From: Deltaproteobacteria bacterium
GTDB lineage: Bacteria > Desulfobacterota > Deferrisomatia > Deferrisomatales > JACRMM01
NCBI GenBank assembly: GCA_016214985.1
Contig: JACRMM010000014.1
Coordinates: 1-42,405, forward strand
Length of the DNA: 42,405 bases
Reading direction: 5' to 3'
Position numbers and translations under genes: made by a program. Below the pieces are notes generated by a model, which searched no databases, was not told the origin of the DNA, and worked only from the letters and a program-made list of their open reading frames with translations. Position 1 is the stretch's first letter, and each line of letters begins with the position of its first letter. This document shows, in pieces, positions 33,430 through 40,356 of the stretch.

Positions 33430-34212
33430 TCAGATGTAGAGCCCGTGGCTGACGTTGAGGACGTTTCCGGTGACGCCGTACGCCTCGTCCGAGGCGAGAA
33501 AGAGCACAGGGGCGGCGCCCTGCTCGGGTGTCATCAGCGCCCCCCCCATGTTCGCCAGGAACTGGTCCCGGATCTTCTTGGGGATGCCCACCTTCTCGCC
33601 CGCCACCTCTTCCGCCGTCTCCTTCTCGCCGGAGAGCCGGGTCTCGACGAGCCCGTAGGCGACGCAGTTGACGTTGATGCCGTACCGCATCCACTCCTTG
33701 GCCACGGTCTTGGTCATCCCCACCAGGCCGGCTTTGGCGGCCGCGTAGTTGATCTGGCCCGGGTTGCCCATCAACCCGGAGACCGAGGAGACGTAGATTA
33801 CCCTGCCGCCGTGGTTCGGGACCGCCATGGTCCGGGCCGCCGCCCGCGTGCAGTTGAAGGCGGCGCGCAGGTTGACGTCCACGACGAGGTCCCACTGGGC
33901 GTCGGTCATCTTGTGGATCAGGGCGTCCCGCGTGATCCCGGCGTTGTTGACGAGGACGTCGATTCCGCCGAACGCCCGCACGGCTTCGTCCATCAGTCGC
34001 TCGGCTTCGGCCGGCTGCGTCACGTCGGCCACGCAGGCGACCACCGCCCCGCCCTCCTCCGCGATGGCCCGCGCCGTCTCCTCGGCCGGGCCCGCGTCGA
34101 CGTCGTTGACGACCACCCTGGCACCTTCCCGCGCGAACATACTCGCCATGGCCCGGCCGATCCCTCGGCCCGACCCCGTGATCACGACCACCTTTTCGAC
34201 AAAGCGCCTCAT
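33430..34212 (-). CDS. SDR-family dehydrogenase (FabG-like)
   Basis: A 260-residue short-chain dehydrogenase/reductase. It has the cofactor motif GSGRGIG (13-19), NNAG, and the catalytic Ser with YAAAK (VSSVSGLMGNPGQINYAAAK region). Asp37 after the second strand (VVVNDVDAG) favours NAD(H). A helical insert near residues 195-225 differs from fatty-acid FabG. First gene of the leftward operon with mutase and thiolase, so it is more likely a 3-hydroxyacyl-CoA dehydrogenase than a fatty-acid-synthesis enzyme. GAGAGGAG site in front. Confidence 0.88.
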   Translation of the reverse strand: MRRFVEKVVVITGSGRGIGRAMASMFAREGARVVVNDVDAGPAEETARAIAEEGGAVVACVADVTQPAEAERLMDEAVRAFGGIDVLVNNAGITRDALIHKMTDAQWDLVVDVNLRAAFNCTRAAARTMAVPNHGGRVIYVSSVSGLMGNPGQINYAAAKAGLVGMTKTVAKEWMRYGINVNCVAYGLVETRLSGEKETAEEVAGEKVGIPKKIRDQFLANMGGALMTPEQGAAPVLFLASDEAYGVTGNVLNVSHGLYI

Positions 34213-34703
34213 CGCTCCTCTCCCTCTCGGTCAGCAACTGGGGTGGGCTCGATCGTCGTGTCCGATCAACAGAGCACGCGGCGGCCCTCCCGTCAACGGG
34301 GACCGGAGTGACGTTGCTTCTGCGTCGAGCCTGGCGCCAGCCTGTGGTTTGAACCCGCCATGCCCCGGGCTCCTCGGTCACCGTCAATCGCTGCTACCGG
34401 CGCCAGCACCTCTTCCGGAACCGCTGCGAGTCGAGAGGGGTCGAAATCCTTTTGACGGTCCGAAGGAAAGGCGCGTACTTTTCCGAAGAGGGCCCCTCGA
34501 GGGCTGGGTGCCCGGCAGCGGGGCTCCTGGAACGAGGGCGCCACCTCGGGGAGTGACACTTGGTGGGGCCACCGTATCTTGTCCTCGACCCGTTTCAGCC
34601 TGATGGGCCGGCCGGAAGCAACTTTCTGTCTGTTCCTATCCGTTTCAGCATCAGTTAAAACTGGTAGAAATGGTGCTCGACGCAACTTGGAAGGAGCGAT
34701 TCC
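34213..34703. other. Divergent intergenic region, GC falling toward the right
   Basis: About 490 bases between the leftward SDR operon and the rightward orphan gene. On the minus strand a TTGACG (complement near 34291-34296) could be a -35 for the SDR operon, but no good -10 follows. CGTTTCAGC occurs twice (about 34592 and 34642). From about 34610 the base composition becomes noticeably AT-richer. No gene seen. Confidence 0.4.
34652..34663. promoter_or_regulatory. Small inverted repeat upstream of the orphan gene
   Basis: CAGTT-AA-AACTG has perfect 5-bp arms. It lies between a weak -35 (TTTCAG, 34643-34648) and -10 (TAGAAA, 34665-34670), 40 bases before the ATG, so it could be an operator. 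Short, hence tentative. Confidence 0.3.
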
Positions 34704-35159
34704 ATGACGATGATTTTTACTCCTGGCTGGAACCAAACAAAGCTCGGCGTCGTACCGATCCTTGGACCTACCCCCACGAAGAAACAGATCAAGAACAAGG
34801 CGTACATCGAGACAAACAATCAAAAGCGCCTTGACGGAGCGATCTTTCTTACGCTGTTTAGCGAAACAGATGTGCGAAATGCCATCCAGAAGGCGCAAGC
34901 CAAATACAACAGCGCCGATGTTGGAGTCAAGATTATGCTCACCGACATGATCGGTAGCGCCGTGACGATAACGATCGACCAGGGTACCCACCAGGAAGAA
35001 GACGTTGCGACTGGTGGTTTCAAACTGCACTTCGACGCGCGTCGGCCCGACAACAAGTGTTTTCATTTGTATGTCGGTCAGGAAGACAGCGGCGCCCTCA
35101 AGATTATTGAGATTTCCTACATGAATGGCGGCACCAAGGTCGAGGCACACCCGAGCTGA
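34704..35159 (+). CDS. Orphan protein of unknown function, low GC
   Basis: A 151-residue protein that I do not recognise. The N-terminus is Lys/Thr-rich, the middle has NAIQKAQAKYNSADVGVKIML, and the C-terminal half is beta-rich (FKLHFDARR, CFHLYVGQED, IIEISYMNGG). No signal peptide, membrane helix or metal motif. It has a good GGAAGGAG ribosome-binding site. Codon choice (ATT, TTT, AAT, GAT, ACA, ATA) is far less GC-biased than in neighbouring genes, which points to recent transfer. A longer leftward frame covers the same bases but lacks a ribosome-binding site and has no family features. Confidence 0.65.
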   Translation: MTMIFTPGWNQTKLGVVPILGPTPTKKQIKNKAYIETNNQKRLDGAIFLTLFSETDVRNAIQKAQAKYNSADVGVKIMLTDMIGSAVTITIDQGTHQEEDVATGGFKLHFDARRPDNKCFHLYVGQEDSGALKIIEISYMNGGTKVEAHPS

Positions 35160-35507
35160 TTCGACGCTCGAACATCGACGTCTTCCAGCTGTCGGCATGA
35201 GTCGAAGCTCGCCCACTCATCGGCCATCGCGCGAGTCTTGTCGTGCTTCAACACGTCTGCGCTTCTTCCGGCACACCGCAAGCCTTGGCGGGCTCGTGGG
35301 GGACAGGCACAAGAAGTAGGGCGAGAATCGCCGGAGTGAGACGGACTGCACGGAACACCCGGCCGGAGTGTCGTGTGGCCGGGAACAACCGGCCCCAACT
35401 TCTGTCTTGACAGCCTGGCAACGTGCGCCTCAGGGCACGGGACCGGCGAATCGTGAGCGTTGCGGACCGTTCTCAGCGATACTCAACAGCCAAACAGAGG
35501 AGTCAGG
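35160..35507. other. Non-coding stretch upstream of the iron-sulfur flavoprotein
   Basis: About 350 bases. GGGCGAGAATCGCC at about 35320 is a short palindrome, also present as GGGCGAGAATCGCCC at about 36662. CACCCGGCCGG/GTGGCCGGG near 35358-35385 can pair. A consensus TTGACA at 35407-35412 has no matching -10. No gene seen. Confidence 0.4.
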
Positions 35508-36362
35508 ATGAAGCGAGTGCTGGCGTTCATCGGTTCACCGCGAAGCCTGGGCAACTGCGAGCTCATGGTCAAGGAGATCTCCCGGCACATCGTCGAGCCT
35601 CACGAGCTCCGTCTCCTGAGGCTCTCGGACTTCGACATCCGACCGTGCCGGGGTTGCTATGCGTGCCTGTTCGGCGACAAGGGCTGCGTTCTCAAGGACG
35701 AATTCAGCCTGGTCCTCGACGAGATCCTGGCGGCAGACGCCTACCTTGTGGCCTCTCCCACCTACTTCCTCGGGCCGGCGTCGGTGATGAAGCGCCTCAC
35801 CGACCGCTGGCTGGCCCTGTATCCTCACGTCGAGAAACTCTGGGGTCGACCGGGCGTGGCCGTGTCCATTGCCGGGATCGAAGGGAACGAGGGCTACTCC
35901 CAAGTGGGACTGGAGAGTTTTCTCAAGCTTCTCTTGGCCGACATCAAGGCCAGCCGGGTCGTGTACGGCGCACTGCCGGGAGAGGTCTTCTCCGGCCCGG
36001 GCAATCGAGCCGTGGCGGCCGAGTTGGCTGCGTCGCTGTTTGCCGAGAGGCGAGAGGATGACAGTCCATCGTGCCCGGTGTGCGGTGGCCGCACGTTTCG
36101 CTTCCTCGGGGCCGGGAAGGTGCGCTGCATGTTGTGCAGCAGCTCCGGGACCGTGGCGGCCGATGGAGACGAGCTCCTCTTTCACATGCGGACGGGTGAA
36201 CATGCGATGTTTGTCTCCCTCGAGGCCGCCGTCGAGCACCGAAGTTGGCTCCGGGGAATGAAGGAGAAGTTCCTGGCCGAGCGGACCCAGCTGAAACAGA
36301 TCACCGGCGGGTACGTCGAGGGGGGGACTTGGGTGAAGCCGGGTGGAGACTCGCACGGCTAA
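35508..36362 (+). CDS. Iron-sulfur flavoprotein (NADPH-dependent FMN reductase family) with C-terminal zinc ribbon
   Basis: A 284-residue protein. Residues 1-180 are a flavodoxin-like FMN domain starting VLAFIGSPRSLGNCE, with the compact Cys motif CRGCYAC ... GCVLKDEF characteristic of iron-sulfur flavoproteins that bind [4Fe-4S] beside FMN, and SPTYFLGPAS. From about residue 187 an added domain has CPVCGG and CMLCSSSG, a zinc-ribbon/rubredoxin-like CxxC pair, then a helical tail. Likely a cytoplasmic electron-transfer or reductase protein. AGAGGAG precedes the ATG. Its stop lies only 24 bases before a degraded copy of the hoxU-like gene tail. Confidence 0.83.
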   Translation: MKRVLAFIGSPRSLGNCELMVKEISRHIVEPHELRLLRLSDFDIRPCRGCYACLFGDKGCVLKDEFSLVLDEILAADAYLVASPTYFLGPASVMKRLTDRWLALYPHVEKLWGRPGVAVSIAGIEGNEGYSQVGLESFLKLLLADIKASRVVYGALPGEVFSGPGNRAVAAELAASLFAERREDDSPSCPVCGGRTFRFLGAGKVRCMLCSSSGTVAADGDELLFHMRTGEHAMFVSLEAAVEHRSWLRGMKEKFLAERTQLKQITGGYVEGGTWVKPGGDSHG

Positions 36363-36385
36363 GAAGGGGGGCTGGCCGGAGGTGA

Positions 36386-36487
36386 GCCAGCGCCGCCGGC
36401 AAGGTGCCGTTCGTAGAGCCGATCCGGAGGATGGACGCGGACAACGACTACTCCGTGGCCGAGTTCGAGGGGGACCGGCGAAAGTAG
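36386..36487 (+). pseudogene. Orphan copy B of the hoxU-like gene's 3' tail
   Basis: Reads AAGKVPFVEPIRRMDAD ... EGDRRK then TAG, closely matching the last 33 codons of the hoxU-like gene (29773-29871) in protein and in DNA. An in-frame TGA at 36383 lies immediately upstream and there is no start or ribosome-binding site, so it is a fragment. DNA similarity continues past the stop through the TAGGGCGGGGC-TT-GCCCCGCC hairpin and into a second hairpin. Confidence 0.7.
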
Positions 36488-36555
36488 GGCGGGGCTTGCC
36501 CCGCCGCGAATCGAGATGGACACACGAGGGTCCAGGGACGTCGGGGGCCCTCGTG
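36485..36555. repeat. Two hairpins after tail copy B
   Basis: TAGGGCGGGGC-TT-GCCCCGCC from the stop codon, then CACGAGGGTCC (36523-36533) pairing with GGGGGCCCTCGTG (36543-36555). Same order as after the hoxU-like gene at 29869-29936, with substitutions. Confidence 0.6.
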
Positions 36556-36613
36556 CCTGTGCCCGCAGGCGCGCCGCACGAGGAAGGGCTGCGGTAGCTT
36601 GGCACATACACCT

Positions 36614-36660
36614 CGGCCACTCGCACCGCACAGCGGCGGGGTGGCCGGTTCCTGTTGGGC
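36614..36660. repeat. Direct repeat with internal stem, copy 1
   Basis: CGGCCACTCGCACCGCAC ... GTGGCCG. The same 45-50-base sequence recurs at 37176-37225 with a few changes. The ends CGGCCAC and GTGGCCG can pair as a hairpin. Confidence 0.6.
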
Positions 36661-36862
36661 TCGGGCGAGAATCGCCCTCCGGTTCCGCCTTACTGGGCGC
36701 AACGCGTTGCTGCACGCGCCCCATGTCCTCGGCCTACCTCGGTCCAGGTCCCCTCGGTCCCCTCCGGGTTCAAGGAGCCTTCGCGCCGACCGACGCGTCA
36801 GCTCGGGTCTGCGCTTCTGACAAACGGCGGCGTGGCCCTGACAGGGTCGACGGGCCCAACGG

Positions 36863-36980
36863 GGGGGCTGTGGCCGGCGCAGGCGGCACGGCGGTGCCCT
36901 TCGGCAAGCCGATCCGGATCATGGACGCAGAGAATGGCCAGTCCGTGACCGAGCTCGTGGGGGACCGGTGGAAGGAGTAG
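36863..36980 (+). pseudogene. Orphan copy C of the hoxU-like gene's 3' tail
   Basis: Reads GAVAGAGG ... KPIRIMDAENGQ ... ELVGDRWKE then TAG, matching the last 36-37 codons of the hoxU-like gene. More diverged than copy B; the post-stop hairpin is reduced to TAGGCCGGGCC. The frame is open upstream for some 100 codons, but that part has no similarity to the hoxU-like protein and no ribosome-binding site. Confidence 0.65.
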
Positions 36981-37175
36981 GCCGGGCCTCTGCGTAGGGA
37001 GACGAAAGAAGCCGAGGCGTCCGAGACGGCCGGAGCACGGGAAGCGCGACGGGTGCAAGAATCAGTGCTTGCCAACGTCCGATCATCTGGGGTAGGAAGA
37101 CGGGGTCCAGCCGCACGGGGGTGAGAATGGACGAACCGCGACGTCCGGTTTACCGGAAGCGCAGCACAGACTCAA

Positions 37176-37225
37176 CGGCCACTCGCACCGCACCGCGGTG
37201 GAGTGGCCGTTTCCTTTGGGTTTCG
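37176..37225. repeat. Direct repeat with internal stem, copy 2
   Basis: CGGCCACTCGCACCGCAC ... GTGGCCG, about 560 bases after copy 1. Followed about 100 bases on by the ribosome-binding site of the small Cys protein. Confidence 0.6.
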
Positions 37226-37326
37226 CGCACCAGGGGTGCCTCTTGGTGCCTTCGCGCCGTGCGCAACCGTCTATCGCCCTGACGTCTCGTCAGGCTGTAC
37301 CAGTGGAGCAGAGAGGAGAGGCGACG

Positions 37327-37530
37327 ATGGCACAGATGTGTGAGCTGCTGGACCGGTGTGGGTTTTTCATCAACTTCAAGGGGAATTCAGAGGTCGTCAA
37401 GCGGGGATGGATCAAAGTGTATTGCGATAATTCCGAAGCGTCCGAGAGGTGTGAGCGCAAGAAGATCCGAAAACAGACAGGAAAGCCCCCGGTAGACAAC
37501 ATGACTCCCACCGGGAAGTTGCTTTCATGA
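37327..37530 (+). CDS. Small Cys-containing protein of unknown function
   Basis: A 67-residue protein with Cys5, Cys11, Cys33 and Cys42, aromatic GFF after the second Cys, basic ERKKIRKQTGKPP, and an NMTPTGKLL end. It resembles short uncharacterised proteins of anaerobic bacteria that start with CExLxxCxFF and end with a PPxxMxPNG-like segment. The four Cys could hold a metal or FeS site. The ATG at 37327 has GAGAGGAG in front; the frame is open upstream but without a site. No neighbour gives a role. Confidence 0.6.
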   Translation: MAQMCELLDRCGFFINFKGNSEVVKRGWIKVYCDNSEASERCERKKIRKQTGKPPVDNMTPTGKLLS

Positions 37531-37842
37531 GCGACGCCTGCAACAGGGCGGGTGATACGATGGGCGCGACGTCCCTGGGACGGCGGTGGCCGCGACCGAA
37601 TGCACGTTCTGGAACTCGTCCGGCCGGCGGCGCGCGGTCCCGGGTGCGCTAGGTTGCCCCTTGAGCAGGCGAGCAAGGCCGAGGGCCCCGGGATGACCGG
37701 GGCCCTCGGCGCGTGGCGGAGTGAACCGAGGGCCGGCTCGCCCGTGCACCCTTGCCCCGGGTCTTCCTGGGGACTGGTTCGTGACATGAAACGGAGTGCG
37801 GCGGAGGGTCGCAGGGAGTCAGGAGGCCGAAGTGGCGAGCGA
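37531..37842. other. Intergenic region with a repeated hairpin
   Basis: About 310 bases between the small Cys protein and the end of the leftward receiver gene. Its main feature is the hairpin at 37678-37710. The stretch before it (about 37609-37660) has a weak resemblance to the hoxU-like 3' tail, possibly a fourth, decayed copy. No gene seen. Confidence 0.4.
37678..37710. terminator. Strong hairpin, identical core to the one at 29910
   Basis: GCCGAGGGCCCCGG and CCGGGGCCCTCGGC form a perfect 14-bp stem around GATGA. The inner 27 bases are identical to the hairpin between the two convergent operons at 29910-29936. It lies between a rightward and a leftward gene end, again a convergent position. 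Confidence 0.6.
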
Positions 37843-38958
37843 TCAGCCCTCCGGGGGCTCGGTCCGGAGCTTCTCGATGGCCTCGCGGATGAGCCGCTCC
37901 GCCAGGCGCGGGACGACCTCCCAGACGACCCGCTCGACGATGCGCTCGACCGTCGGAGTGAGGGCTTCGAGGCTCAGGGTGTGGGCCAGCGCGGCGCGGA
38001 CGGTGTCTTCGGTGCCCGGCGGGAGTGCCCCTTCGTGCGGCGGTGCGGCTTCGGCAGTCGGTGCCTTCGGCGGCAGGCCATAGGACGAGGGTCCCTCGAC
38101 GTACGCGGAAGGCGACTCGGCCCGGAGCACCTCGATGTCCGCGGAGGCGGGCGGCGGAGGCGGGATGAACTCGAAGGGCGCCTCTTCGGGAAACGTCTCC
38201 CCGAAGCGATCGAGGTCCGCCGCAGGGGCGGTCCCGGCCCGTGACTCCCGGACAGCAGCGCCCTCCGGAGGCGCGGTCGCGAACAGGGCGTCCAGGTCGA
38301 TCTCATCGGATGGGGCGGGCGGAGGCGCTCGCACGGCCGCGGGCGCCGAGAGGAGGTCGTCGACGCCGAGTGAGAAGGGCTCGCCCGCGTAGGAGTCGGC
38401 CGCGGTGCCCAGGGGCTCGAGATCTTCGATGAGCTCCAGCTCTTCGTACTCTTCGTCTCCAGACAGGTCGATGATCTCCACGTCGCGCTCCTCGGGAGGC
38501 GGTGCGGCTGGGGTCGGGAAGGGAAAGGGACCGTCCAACTCCTCGAGGCTCAGCGGCGCGTCGCCCGCGGGACCCAAGGTGTCGAGGTCGAGGGAGAAGC
38601 TCTGCGCATCCAGAGCGGCCTGGAGCGCTCCTTCGAGCTCCTCTGCCCCGAAGGGCGTAGCGAGCGTCGCCGTGGCCCCGGCCGCTGCTGCGGCTGCCTC
38701 TGTCGCTGCGGCGCCGGTGAGCAGAAGGGGGATGTCTCGCCCCCCGGGCTGGCCGCGGATCTTTCGGCAGAGCTCGATCCCCGCGCCCCCGAGGTCGGCG
38801 TCGCACAGGATCGCGGCAGGAGTCTCCCCCCACAGCAGCTCCAGGGCCTCGTCGGGGGTGCCCGCGGCGATCACCGTCCAGTCCTCGCCGGCGAGCGCCA
38901 GGCGGGCGGCTTCCCGGATCGTGTGGCTGTCGTCGACGACGAGAAGGCGCTTCGGCAT
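37843..38958 (-). CDS. Receiver-domain protein with long disordered linker and C-terminal helix
   Basis: A 371-residue protein. Residues 1-115 are a CheY-like receiver with acidic Asp9/Asp10, phosphoacceptor Asp53 (ILCDADLGG) and Thr81. The conserved Lys of the KPF motif is missing: the segment reads LATPFG with Thr101 in its place. Residues 120-320 are Pro/Ala/Glu-rich and low in complexity. The last ~45 residues (TPTVERIVERVVWEVVPRL and on) form an amphipathic helix of a type I know from deltaproteobacterial response regulators. No DNA-binding or enzyme output domain. It probably follows dgt in one transcript, 85 bases downstream of it. Confidence 0.78.
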   Translation of the reverse strand: MPKRLLVVDDSHTIREAARLALAGEDWTVIAAGTPDEALELLWGETPAAILCDADLGGAGIELCRKIRGQPGGRDIPLLLTGAAATEAAAAAAGATATLATPFGAEELEGALQAALDAQSFSLDLDTLGPAGDAPLSLEELDGPFPFPTPAAPPPEERDVEIIDLSGDEEYEELELIEDLEPLGTAADSYAGEPFSLGVDDLLSAPAAVRAPPPAPSDEIDLDALFATAPPEGAAVRESRAGTAPAADLDRFGETFPEEAPFEFIPPPPPASADIEVLRAESPSAYVEGPSSYGLPPKAPTAEAAPPHEGALPPGTEDTVRAALAHTLSLEALTPTVERIVERVVWEVVPRLAERLIREAIEKLRTEPPEG

Positions 38959-39043
38959 GATGTCCTCCGAGGGCTTGGGCCGGGATCCTCTCCGGCTCGT
39001 CCTCTCTTTTCGGCCGTGTGGCCCCAGACTCAAGGCGCGAGAG

Positions 39044-40069
39044 TCAGAAGACCTTCCAGGGCTGGGGCATGAAGAGATTTTCGTAGAGCGCGAGGGCGTA
39101 ACGGTCGGTCATTCCTGCGATGAAGTCGGTCGCCAGGTCCTCGATCTCCGCGCCCGGGATGGGTTGGGCCAGATTGTCGAGGAACCAGTCGGGGCGGCGC
39201 AAGAAGTAGTCGTACAGCTCTTCGAGAATCTTCGTCGCCTTCACGAAGTCCCCATGCACGGCGGGGTTGTCGTAGACGCGCTCGTACAGGAATTCGCGCA
39301 GCCCCATGGTGGCCTCGTGCACCTCCGGACCCATGACCACGGCCTCGAGGCCGCGTTCGAGGGTGTGGCGGACGACGTCGCGCACCATGGTGTCGATGCG
39401 CATCCCGTGTGTCTCGCCCAGGGTGCGCCGGACGGCTTCGGGAATGTCTTCCGGGGTCAAGACCCCGGCCCGAACCGCGTCGTCCGCGTCGGCGGTGAGG
39501 TAGGCTACGGCGTCAGAGATCCGAACGACCTGGGCCTCGAGCGGGGCGGCAGCCAGCAACAGGTCGCCCTTTCCCTTGGTGTGCTGAAGGATGCCGTCAC
39601 GCACCTCGTGGGTGAGGTTCAGTCCCTGCCCGGCCTTCTCGAGGAAATCCACGACCCGAAGGCTCTGCAGGGAGTGGTGGAAGCCTCCGGGCCGCAGCCG
39701 GGCGAGCACGGTCTCCCCTGCGTGGCCAAAGGGCGTGTGCCCGAGGTCGTGCGCGAGCGCGATCGCCTCCACGAGGCTTTCGTTCAGACGGAGCGCCCGG
39801 GCGAGGGTCCGTCCGATCTGGCTCACCTCCAGGGTGTGGGTGAGGCGGGTGCGGTAGTGGTCGCCGGCCGGGGCGAGGAAAACCTGGGTCTTATGCTTGA
39901 GGCGCCGGAACGCCTTGCAGTGGAGCACCCGGTCGCGGTCGTGCTGAAAGGCTGGGCGGATGTCGCACGCCGGCTCGGGGCGCGGCCTCCCGCGGGTGCG
40001 GCGGGAGAACGTGGCCTGATCGCAAAGGATCAGGTCTTCCTGCTGTTCGAGGGACTCGCGGATGGTCAT
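39044..40069 (-). CDS. dgt: Deoxyguanosinetriphosphate triphosphohydrolase-like HD protein
   Basis: A 341-residue HD-domain phosphohydrolase of the Dgt family, which removes tripolyphosphate from dGTP and related dNTPs. The N-terminal FRRLKHKTQVFL segment, the HD metal residues in RTRLTHTLEVSQ and AHDLGHTPFGHAGE, and the YLTADADD region are all present. The length fits the shorter Dgt-like group rather than E. coli Dgt (505). Start at MTIRESLEQQEDL; upstream in-frame sequence is Arg/Pro-rich and unlikely to be coding. Upstream of the receiver gene on the same strand. Confidence 0.9.
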   Translation of the reverse strand: MTIRESLEQQEDLILCDQATFSRRTRGRPRPEPACDIRPAFQHDRDRVLHCKAFRRLKHKTQVFLAPAGDHYRTRLTHTLEVSQIGRTLARALRLNESLVEAIALAHDLGHTPFGHAGETVLARLRPGGFHHSLQSLRVVDFLEKAGQGLNLTHEVRDGILQHTKGKGDLLLAAAPLEAQVVRISDAVAYLTADADDAVRAGVLTPEDIPEAVRRTLGETHGMRIDTMVRDVVRHTLERGLEAVVMGPEVHEATMGLREFLYERVYDNPAVHGDFVKATKILEELYDYFLRRPDWFLDNLAQPIPGAEIEDLATDFIAGMTDRYALALYENLFMPQPWKVF

Positions 40070-40356
40070 GGGCCTCGGCCGGAAAGAGACGGAGCGGTAG
40101 CCTACCCGATCGGGCGCCGAGAGCCAAGGGCGAGCCGACGGAAGGCCAGAAGGGGATCTCCTCCGGCGAGTCACGATCCTTGGACGCCTGTCGGGTCCCG
40201 CGCGCACGCAAGGAGATCCGGGCAACCGTGTGGCTCCCCACGCGTCGTCGCAAGGCCGGCGTGCCTCGCCGCCCGACGGGCGAGGGCCGCGCTGGCGAGG
40301 CTCACGGAACGGTGCTAGATTGGCTCACCTATCGACGCCGCGGGAGGAGGTGGCGA

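Larger units (their letters stand above)
36556..37326. other. Repeat-rich, gene-poor region
   Basis: About 770 bases between tail copy B and the small Cys protein. It holds the two copies of the CGGCCACTCGCACC repeat, a GGGCGA-GAA-TCGCCC palindrome (about 36662) and tail copy C. Open frames exist on both strands but have no ribosome-binding sites or family features. Confidence 0.5.

Noticed and set aside
34293..35216. Minus-strand open frame of about 300 codons over the low-GC orphan gene
   Set aside because: No ribosome-binding site or family feature. The plus-strand frame has GGAAGGAG upstream and a more protein-like composition.
35407..35483. TTGACA at 35407 as promoter of the iron-sulfur flavoprotein gene
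   Set aside because: No acceptable -10 at 15-19 bases; the GATACT at 35478 is too far away.
36516..36980. A 154-codon protein-coding gene
   Set aside because: Only its last 37 codons resemble anything (the hoxU-like tail). The rest is Arg/Ala/Pro-rich with no ribosome-binding site, consistent with a chance open frame running into tail copy C.
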